Shown here: piece after piece, positions 1 to 5,744 of the stretch
Layout: each line of letters starts with the position of its first letter
Numbering within the stretch: the stretch's first letter is position 1
Source: an uncultured Porphyromonadaceae bacterium
GTDB taxonomy: Bacteria > Bacteroidota > Bacteroidia > Bacteroidales > Muribaculaceae
Assembly (NCBI GenBank): GCA_947176615.1
Contig: CAMWRO010000195.1
Location: 1-5,744, forward strand
Reading direction: 5' to 3'
Length of the DNA stretch: 5,744 bases
The notes under the pieces: model-generated
What the model saw: only the letters and a program-made list of their open reading frames with translations
The model's database searches: none
What the model was told of the DNA's origin: nothing
Position numbers and translations under genes: made by a program

Positions 1-1464
1 TCCGTTGACACCGGCGAGAGCATGGAAGTTGTGAACGCCGTTCCAAGTGCGGGCATAGTCAAAGTTGGCCGAGAAATGGATGGTCTGGTTGCTCTTTGAA
101 TCGCTGATGTTCTGAACACCCGAGTGCTCGTCCTTGCCTTCCTGACGGATAGATACGATTTCGTCAACGCCGTTATAGTCGCTCCAAGTGGGGACGAAGG
201 TGGCGTAGGAGTTGAAATAGCCTGTGTTATAGGAAGTGGCGTAGTCGACTGCAAACTGGGTGTGGAACGACAGTCCCTTGGTCAGCTTGTAAAGGTCGAT
301 GTCGAGACCGGCATTGAACTGGAACTGACGGCTGGTAAACTTGTTGTAACCCTTGAAATAGTAGTCGGCGAAGATGTTGGTTGCATCAACGGTGGTACCG
401 GCGGGGAACATGCCGCCGCGCAGGTTGCCGCTGGAACCGACGAGGCCGGTGGCATCGGTCGCGCCGGGATTGATCATGTCGACGGGGATGAGGGGCGTGA
501 TGCGATTGGGGCGGAACACGGCCGCGTTGGCCCAGTAGTCACCCGTATCGTTGCTGTGAGCACCGCGGGCGTTGTAGAACGTGGCGGCGGCATCGACGGT
601 TGTCTTGATCCAGTCGGTGATGTTCACATCCACATTACCGCGCACGCTGAAACGGTCGGTAAAGTTCTTCTTGGCCTCGCCGAAGTCGATATAGTCACCC
701 ACGCGGTAGTAGTTGATGTTGGTGTAAAAGCGGGCACGCTGGTTTCCACCCGAGATTTCCACGTCGGCATCGGTGCGGTTGTAAGACTTCTTGAGATACT
801 TGCCCGAATACATGTCGACGTCGGGGTAACGGAAGGGATTGGCATGACTCGCGGTCTTGTAGATTTCCTCGGGGGAGTAGAGGATGCCGAGACCGTCATT
901 GACGCGGGCCTCGTTGTAGAGGGTCATGTACTCGGCGCTACCGAGGTATTCGGGATAAGCTTTGGCGACATGCCATCCGGTGTTGACATGAGCATCGACG
1001 CGCAGCGGTCCTTCCTTACCACGCTTGGTGGTGATGTAAATCACACCCTTGGCGGCACGGCTGCCGTAGAGCACTACTGCCTGAGAACCCTTCATGAAGG
1101 TGATTTCCTTGACCTCGGTGGGGGGAATGTTGTTGAGGTCGCGGGGAACGCCGTCGATAAGGACGAGGAAACCGGCATTGTCGGCATCGAGTCCCCACAG
1201 CGAGTTTCCGTTATATCCGGGGACATAGCCGTTGAGGGTTGTGCCGTTCAAGTCGTTGATATAGTTCTTCTTGAGCAGGTTCTCGATGTCAAGAACCTCG
1301 ACACCGCCGAGAAGCTCATTGCGGTCAACCTTGCGGAACGCGACCTGCACCAGATCGTCGCCACCGAGAGTGTCAACGCTTTCTTCAGGAGCAGCTACAG
1401 CACTGAGGCTGCCAAGCGCGACCCCGGCGAGTATCGGAAGAATGGTTTTATATTTAGATGTCAT
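1..1464 (-). CDS. SusC-like TonB-dependent outer-membrane transporter, short N-terminus (partial, C-terminal half outside window)
   Basis: This is the second SusC-type porin of the locus, predicted to import glycan fragments across the outer membrane with TonB-ExbBD energy. I translated the minus strand from the ATG at 1464 and found 488 codons open to the window edge. Residues 1-24 form a signal peptide with a basic start, a hydrophobic core and a likely cut at AVA/A. Residues 36-43 (DDLVQVAF) resemble a SusC TonB box. The plug covers about 44-148 and includes LVLIDGVPRD and the hallmark LYGSRAAKGVIYITTKRGK at 132-150. Barrel strands follow, with YPDVDM at 213-218, a position conserved in the first SusC. 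The usual CarboxypepD_reg-like domain of roughly 80-90 residues between signal and TonB box is absent. By comparison with the first SusC the whole protein should be about 950 residues, so about half is here. The family is certain; the substrate is unknown. It starts 38 bases after SusD and is probably co-transcribed with it. Confidence 0.93.
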   Translation of the reverse strand, partial: MTSKYKTILPILAGVALGSLSAVAAPEESVDTLGGDDLVQVAFRKVDRNELLGGVEVLDIENLLKKNYINDLNGTTLNGYVPGYNGNSLWGLDADNAGFLVLIDGVPRDLNNIPPTEVKEITFMKGSQAVVLYGSRAAKGVIYITTKRGKEGPLRVDAHVNTGWHVAKAYPEYLGSAEYMTLYNEARVNDGLGILYSPEEIYKTASHANPFRYPDVDMYSGKYLKKSYNRTDADVEISGGNQRARFYTNINYYRVGDYIDFGEAKKNFTDRFSVRGNVDVNITDWIKTTVDAAATFYNARGAHSNDTGDYWANAAVFRPNRITPLIPVDMINPGATDATGLVGSSGNLRGGMFPAGTTVDATNIFADYYFKGYNKFTSRQFQFNAGLDIDLYKLTKGLSFHTQFAVDYATSYNTGYFNSYATFVPTWSDYNGVDEIVSIRQEGKDEHSGVQNISDSKSNQTIHFSANFDYARTWNGVHNFHALAGVNG

Positions 1465-1502
1465 ACTGAGTATTTACACTAATGTTACGGAATTAGATTT
1501 AA
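1465..1502 (-). other. SusD-to-SusC intergenic spacer, no promoter seen
   Basis: This 38-base AT-rich gap separates the SusD stop from the second SusC start. It has no Shine-Dalgarno-like purine run before the ATG, which is normal for Bacteroidota, where AT-rich leaders are used instead. I see no convincing TAnnTTTG-type -7 element and no T-tailed hairpin, so read-through from the upstream genes is the simplest reading. Confidence 0.6.
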
Positions 1503-3446
1503 TTACCATCCGGGGTTCTGCGTGAATCCCTCGTAGATGTAAGTGTCGTCGCGCAACAGCGGGAACCAGTAATGCTTGGAATCAAAGTTGCGGGTAAGAA
1601 TCTCCTCCTCGCGGAACTCGGCCACGCGTGCGTCGCGGGGGTCGTTCTCGGCGAAGAAAGTCTCATCCTCGACACGGATGAACTCCTGAGAAGTCTTGAC
1701 AGTGTACTCGGGCTCGGTCAGGAGCAGCCAGCGCTGGAGGTCGTTGAAACGGAAACCTTCAAAGGCAAGCTCGACAGCGCGCTCGCGGCGCACCTCGTCC
1801 ATAAACGCGTTGCCGTTATACTTGTCGGCGACATGTCCCGCACCCACGCGGTCACGGAGACGGTTGATGGCATCGGCGGCGGTAAAGCTGCAGTTGTCTG
1901 ACTTACCGTTGCGGCCGCCGCTGACGGCACAAGCCTCGGCATACATCAGGTAAACGTCGGCAAGACGCATGTAGGGGATATAGGCGTGAGGAGCGTTACC
2001 ATAATCGTCGACCGTACCTTGGTCATATCTCTGACACATGTGGGGGACGAGTTTCTGATAGAAGTAACCGGTGCGTGATGCGTTGGCAACGGCACGCATG
2101 GAGCCGCCGGTAGCGAGGCCGGCATACTTCATTGCCACGTCGGCGGCATCAGGCTTGGCATTGATATACTGCACTCCGTCAAACACGATGTCATGATAGA
2201 AACGGGGGTCGCGGTCTTTCCAAGGATGGGCGGGATCGAAACCCGACTCGGGGTCATCGAGGGGGAGACCGTTGGCCATACCGTAGTTCTTCACATAGTT
2301 GGCTGTGGGCTGATGGATGTGGTTGTCCTGTGCACACAGAGTGTTGGGACCGAATGTGCGGGAATAGTTATAACGGGTATAATTCCATCCTGTCGAGGGA
2401 CCGCGCATGAGGGCCTCCTTGCCGCCGGGCTGGATGCCGGCGCGGCCTGTTGTGAAGAACAACTCGCTGTAGCTCCAGTCGACACCGCTGTTCTTCTCGT
2501 GGTTGTAGATGTTCTTGTAGTCAAACGATGCAAACTCATACTGAGTCTGTCCGTTCTCGACGAGGGTGATAATCTCGCCGAGAGCCTTTGCTGCAAGACG
2601 TGCATACTCCGGATCATAGTCGTAGGTGCGTGTGCCGCCGGTCTGAGCGCCGTGCTGCATCAGCGGGCTTGCGGCCCAGAGATAGTTTTTGCCGAGATAG
2701 GCAAGAGCAGTAATCCTGTTGATGCGCAACTGGTTGTTGCCAAGGGTTTTCTTTCCGGCATCGGTCTTGTCCCAGTCGACGGGAAGAAGTTCGGCTGCTT
2801 TTTTGAAATCTGCGGCAGCGAGGTCGGCGCATTCGAGATAGCTGAGGCGCTCGAAACGGGGCGACGCTCCTGCGGGAATCTCCTCGGTAATGTAGGGGAG
2901 GCCGCCGAGATATTCCATCATCTCGAAATGCCACCAAGCGCGGAAGAAGTAAATCTGGCCGAGCAGCAGGTTCTTTTCCTCAGCGGTTCCGACAAAGTTG
3001 TCTTCAATCGAGGCGAGAGCCTTGTTGCACTTTGCGATACAGTACCAAGCATGGCCGTAGAGACGGTGGTTGAAAGCATCTCCCGAAGTGGGGTCGAGAC
3101 CGTTCTTCTTTGCAGCAAACCAAAACTGGTCGTTGTTCTGCCATGCGAAATAGTTGCCGAGGTCAATCTGGTGGATAATGATACCGTCGGCCTGAGGATT
3201 CTGAATCTCGTCATCGCCGAGGTTCCATGCCGTAGTCCAGAAGCACTGAGCCTTGTTGGGGATACAGTTGTAGATTTCCTCGATGTAACCCTGCATGTTG
3301 GTGAAGTTCTTGAACGGGGCATCGGCCGACACGTCGCTGTCGGGTTCCTTGTCAAGATAGTCCTCACAGGAGCTGAACGAGCCGAGCATCGCCACGGCTG
3401 TGCCGAGAACCGCAAGGGTGTTATATATTCTTTTCATAAATTTCAT
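1503..3446 (-). CDS. SusD/RagB-family surface glycan-binding lipoprotein
   Basis: This 647-residue lipoprotein should bind glycan at the cell surface and act as the hinged lid of its partner SusC. Residues 1-26 are a lipoprotein signal ending in SFSSC, with Cys27 as the lipidated residue. The acidic pair that follows (C-E-D-Y-L-D-K-E-P) fits a Bacteroidota surface-export signal and the usual SusD beginning. The N-terminal SusD domain carries the helical motif YFFRAWWHFEMMEYLGGLPY at about 165-185. The C-terminal RagB/SusD domain includes GMANGLPLDDPESGFDP and PWKDRDPRFY (about 385-415), MRLADVYLMYAEA (about 493-505) and RRERAVELAFEGFRFNDLQRW (about 552-573). The protein ends in QNPGW, a common SusD terminus. 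It is somewhat longer than the typical 500-580 residues, as many RagB-type members are. The ATG at 3446 is followed by a second in-frame ATG at 3437 (MKRIYN), so the true start may be three codons later. It begins 6 bases after the first SusC, which is its likely partner. The ligand is not predictable. Confidence 0.96.
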   Translation of the reverse strand: MKFMKRIYNTLAVLGTAVAMLGSFSSCEDYLDKEPDSDVSADAPFKNFTNMQGYIEEIYNCIPNKAQCFWTTAWNLGDDEIQNPQADGIIIHQIDLGNYFAWQNNDQFWFAAKKNGLDPTSGDAFNHRLYGHAWYCIAKCNKALASIEDNFVGTAEEKNLLLGQIYFFRAWWHFEMMEYLGGLPYITEEIPAGASPRFERLSYLECADLAAADFKKAAELLPVDWDKTDAGKKTLGNNQLRINRITALAYLGKNYLWAASPLMQHGAQTGGTRTYDYDPEYARLAAKALGEIITLVENGQTQYEFASFDYKNIYNHEKNSGVDWSYSELFFTTGRAGIQPGGKEALMRGPSTGWNYTRYNYSRTFGPNTLCAQDNHIHQPTANYVKNYGMANGLPLDDPESGFDPAHPWKDRDPRFYHDIVFDGVQYINAKPDAADVAMKYAGLATGGSMRAVANASRTGYFYQKLVPHMCQRYDQGTVDDYGNAPHAYIPYMRLADVYLMYAEACAVSGGRNGKSDNCSFTAADAINRLRDRVGAGHVADKYNGNAFMDEVRRERAVELAFEGFRFNDLQRWLLLTEPEYTVKTSQEFIRVEDETFFAENDPRDARVAEFREEEILTRNFDSKHYWFPLLRDDTYIYEGFTQNPGW

Positions 3447-3452
3447 GAATGA
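3447..3452 (-). other. 6-base SusC/SusD junction
   Basis: Only six bases lie between the TAA of the first SusC and the ATG of SusD. With no room for a promoter, and no Shine-Dalgarno-like purine run in the end of SusC just before this ATG, SusD is almost certainly on the SusC transcript and may be translated by coupling to SusC termination. Confidence 0.7.
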
Positions 3453-5732
3453 TTAAAGGTTGAACTTGATGCCGAGGTTGAAGCGGCGCATCGTCGGGTA
3501 GGCACCTGAACCGGAACCGCCCGAGAAGTTAGACTCGCGGTCGTCGGGCATACGGGTCCACACCCAGAGGTTGTTGCCGTTGAGATAGACCTTCAGCTGG
3601 CTGAGACCGATTTTCTTAATCCAGCCGCCGTTCCATGTATAGGCGACTTCAACGTTCTTGAGTCGGACGTAGGAACCGTCATAGAGGTACTGGGTTCCGT
3701 TGGAGTAGGCGCTTGCCGACGAGTACCAGCGGGGAATCAGGATGTCGCCGTCGAGCGATGTTCCGTCCCACCATGTGCCGAGGTCATACACGTTATTGAC
3801 GTGGTTGCTGAAGCTGACGAGGTTAACGTCGCGGGTGACATTGGTAACGCCATAGAACTGGGCGAATGCGCTGAAGCCTTTCCAGTCAAAGCCGACGGTG
3901 GCATTGTAGGTGTTCTGCGGAGTGCCTGAGAAACCGTAGGGAGCCGAGTCCTGAACATCGACTTTGCCGTCACCGTTGAAGTCGACGATATAGTAGTCGC
4001 CGGGGAGACGGTGGCCGTTGTCGACATCATGGACGGGGCTGCCGTAGAGCTCGTCAAACGACTGGAGGAAACCGCCGTTGATGTGGGAGCGGTACTGACC
4101 GATAGCATATCCGGCCTGTTTCTGATATTCGGGTTTCAGCTCGGGGTCGTCGCGGTCAATAATCTTGTTGGCGGCGTGAGTCATGCTGAAGTTGGCCCAA
4201 AGACGGAAATCGCGGGTGAAGTTTTTGGAGAAACGGAGTTCGAGCTCGTAACCCGAAACTTCGGCTTTACCGAGGTTGGCGGTCGGGGGTGTCTGGCCGA
4301 AATAAGAGGGCATCGAGCGGTCACCGCCGCTGATGAGGATGTCGTTACGCTTGTCCTTGAAGATTTCGACTGTACCGGCAATCATACCGTTGAGGAACGA
4401 GTAGTCGATACCGAAGTTCATCTTCTTAACCTTTTCCCAGTGGGCGTCGGGGTTGCCGAGCGCGCTCTGGCGGTAGAACTGGTAAATCGAGCCGTCAGTG
4501 TAACCGTTGCCGAAACCGGTAAGAACCATCTTGGTGTTGCCTCCGTAGGCCCATTGGTCCATGTAGAGGAAGCGGGCACCGGTATCGTCACCGATTTCAC
4601 CGTAAGAGGCGCGGAACTTGAGAGTGTCCCACCATGTGCGGATCGGTTCCCAGAATTTTTCTTCAGAAATACGCCATCCGATAGCGCCCGAGTTGAAGAA
4701 ACCGAAACGGTAACCCTTGCCGAATTTCTCGGAACCGTTGTAGGCACCGTTGTATTCAACAAAATAGCGGTCGTCATAAGAATATGTGGCACGGAACACC
4801 CAGTCTTCGCGGCGGATGGGAATCATGGAGCCTGTTGCCATTTCCTGACGGGTCCACACGCCGGTCAGACCTACATCATGCGCGCCAAACTCGCGATAGT
4901 AGTTCAACTGCAGCTGGTAGTTGAGGTTGCGGATAGTGTTCCAGTTCTGCATCTCGCCGGCAGCGATACCCCATGAATTACCCGGGAGGTAGTCAAAGTG
5001 GGTCAGCGTGTTCTGAGGCTGGTCAAACGATACTTCGCCGGTAGCGGGGTTAATCCATTTGCGCTGGGGCGACTTATAGGCGTCGTTGATGCCTCGGTTG
5101 CCTTCCATGAAACGGTTGTCCCAAGAAATCATACCGCGGAAGTTAAGACCCTTGGTGATGAAGTCGAGTTTCTGCTCAAGCACGAAGTCGGTGTTGATGC
5201 GAGTCTGGGTAGTCTTGAATGATCCGCCGGTCATTAGCAGCTCGGCCGAGTTGGCGACCTGAGAGCGGAACTGGGGATAGTAACCGAAAGAGCCGTCGGA
5301 ATAGATGGGGAGGAATGCATCCGGGGGAGTGGTGTAGGCACCGGCCCACATCTGCTGGTCGTTCCAGTTGGCTTGGTCGAAGTTGTTACCTGCGGCAGGC
5401 CACGGAGAACGTTTCTGACCGCTTGAACCGGCGATGTTGACCTTGAAGACGGTTGTGGGGGTGAGGGAGAAGTCAAGGTTGGAGCGGGCGTTGACGCGGT
5501 TGTATCCGAAACCGGTCTGGTAGCCGCGACCGCCGTCGAGTTCCTTGAAAAGGTCACCTTCATGAACGAAGTCGATTGCAGCGAAGTAGCGCACAAACTT
5601 TGTACCGCCGCCGATTGTCACGCTGCCGTTGTAGGCCATAGCGTTGTCACGGAACAGGTAATCCTGCCAGTCGACGTTGGGGTAACGCTCTGATTCCTCA
5701 AGATTGGCCGGATTGCGGTACTTGTCCATCAC
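3453..5732 (-). CDS. SusC-like TonB-dependent outer-membrane transporter, beta-barrel portion only (5' end missing or disrupted)
   Basis: This is the C-terminal 759 codons of a SusC porin, the probable partner of the SusD that follows. YPNVDW at residues 17-22 aligns with YPDVDM at 213-218 of the second SusC, so about 200 residues of signal peptide, TonB box and plug are missing, or nearer 280-300 if it carries the usual CarboxypepD_reg-like domain. The rest is a normal SusC barrel. It has alternating aromatic strands, GYELELRFSKN near 490-505, the calcium-loop-like DFNGDGKVDVQD at 584-595 that is conserved in SusC proteins, YLYDGSYVRLKNVEVAYTW near the end, and a terminal strand RRFNLGIKFNL. 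The nominal GTG start at 5732 and the ATG at 5729 are not believable real starts: there is no signal peptide and the sequence begins in mid-domain. They appear only because an in-frame TAA lies at 5736-5738. It is therefore a pseudogene fragment, a recently mutated gene, or an intact gene with a sequence error. The family is certain; the intact state is not. Confidence 0.9.
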   Translation of the reverse strand: MMDKYRNPANLEESERYPNVDWQDYLFRDNAMAYNGSVTIGGGTKFVRYFAAIDFVHEGDLFKELDGGRGYQTGFGYNRVNARSNLDFSLTPTTVFKVNIAGSSGQKRSPWPAAGNNFDQANWNDQQMWAGAYTTPPDAFLPIYSDGSFGYYPQFRSQVANSAELLMTGGSFKTTQTRINTDFVLEQKLDFITKGLNFRGMISWDNRFMEGNRGINDAYKSPQRKWINPATGEVSFDQPQNTLTHFDYLPGNSWGIAAGEMQNWNTIRNLNYQLQLNYYREFGAHDVGLTGVWTRQEMATGSMIPIRREDWVFRATYSYDDRYFVEYNGAYNGSEKFGKGYRFGFFNSGAIGWRISEEKFWEPIRTWWDTLKFRASYGEIGDDTGARFLYMDQWAYGGNTKMVLTGFGNGYTDGSIYQFYRQSALGNPDAHWEKVKKMNFGIDYSFLNGMIAGTVEIFKDKRNDILISGGDRSMPSYFGQTPPTANLGKAEVSGYELELRFSKNFTRDFRLWANFSMTHAANKIIDRDDPELKPEYQKQAGYAIGQYRSHINGGFLQSFDELYGSPVHDVDNGHRLPGDYYIVDFNGDGKVDVQDSAPYGFSGTPQNTYNATVGFDWKGFSAFAQFYGVTNVTRDVNLVSFSNHVNNVYDLGTWWDGTSLDGDILIPRWYSSASAYSNGTQYLYDGSYVRLKNVEVAYTWNGGWIKKIGLSQLKVYLNGNNLWVWTRMPDDRESNFSGGSGSGAYPTMRRFNLGIKFNL

Positions 5733-5735
5733 GGC

Positions 5736-5738
5736 TTA
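5736..5738 (-). other. In-frame TAA stop interrupting the first SusC frame
   Basis: On the minus strand the window begins ACC CCC TAA GCC GTG ATG GAC AAG TAC, in the same frame as the SusC barrel (T-P-stop-A-V-M-D-K-Y-R). The stop sits where an intact SusC should be continuous, in the linker just before the YPNVDW region. A one-base change from CAA (Gln) or GAA (Glu) would restore a plausible T-P-Q/E-A-V-M-D-K-Y-R. Only two upstream codons are visible, so the upstream frame cannot be confirmed. Confidence 0.75.
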
Positions 5739-5744
5739 GGGGGT

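Noticed and set aside
124..1482. Plus-strand open frame of 452 codons opposite the second SusC.
   Set aside because: It lies antisense to a clear SusC, matches no family I know, and is the kind of long antisense frame produced by GC-rich third positions.
1479..1496. Inverted repeat CTAAT / ATTAG with an 8-base centre in the SusD-SusC gap.
   Set aside because: The arms are only 5 bp, AT-rich and without a T-tract. This is expected by chance in such a spacer and is too weak for a terminator or an operator.
2193..3452. Plus-strand open frame of 419 codons opposite SusD.
   Set aside because: The protein is Val/Gly/Glu-rich low-complexity sequence without motifs, exactly opposite SusD codons. 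It is a shadow of the real gene.
3972..3983. EF-hand or dockerin-like DFNGDGK motif in the first SusC, considered as a cellulosome-type signal.
   Set aside because: The same NGDG-containing loop is a conserved part of SusC barrels, there is only one copy, and there is no second dockerin half.
4011..4976. Plus-strand open frame of 321 codons opposite the first SusC.
   Set aside because: It has the same antisense character, with no recognisable domain, and conserved SusC barrel motifs lie on the other strand.
5727..5732. GTG/ATG at 5732/5729 as a genuine start of a short transporter.
   Set aside because: The product would have no signal peptide, TonB box or plug and would begin inside a conserved SusC region, so it could not reach the outer membrane.

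Overview
The window is a piece of a Bacteroidota (Bacteroidetes) glycan-uptake locus, read entirely on the minus strand. In transcription order it holds most of a SusC-like TonB-dependent outer-membrane transporter (3453-5735, upstream end missing), a complete SusD-like surface lipoprotein (1503-3446), and the first half of a second, different SusC-like transporter (1-1464, running off the window). SusC/SusD pairs are specific to Bacteroidota. The fairly GC-rich codon use, the absence of Shine-Dalgarno sequences and the acidic residues just after the lipoprotein cysteine all fit a gut-type member. A Muribaculaceae- or Prevotella-like relative is possible, but the genus cannot be fixed from this sequence.

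The layout is compact. The first SusC ends 6 bases before SusD begins, and SusD ends 38 bases before the second SusC begins. No promoter or terminator is visible in either gap, so the three genes are probably one transcript started upstream of the window. SusC barrels import oligosaccharides across the outer membrane using TonB energy, and the SusD lipoprotein sits as a lid on its SusC. The spacing makes the first SusC the likely partner of this SusD. The second SusC would be expected to have its own SusD beyond position 1, giving a tandem SusC-SusD-SusC-SusD operon like those described for xylan utilisation. No glycoside hydrolase, polysaccharide lyase, sulfatase or regulator lies in the window, so the substrate cannot be read from it.

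Two things stand out. The reading frame of the first SusC meets an in-frame TAA at 5736-5738, before its signal peptide, TonB box and plug have been encoded, although the following 759 codons are open and look like a normal SusC barrel. The second SusC goes from its signal peptide almost directly to a TonB-box-like stretch and the plug, without the usual N-terminal CarboxypepD_reg-like domain. I found no RNA genes, mobile elements, CRISPR arrays or sizeable repeats. No stretch over 300 bases lacks a gene.
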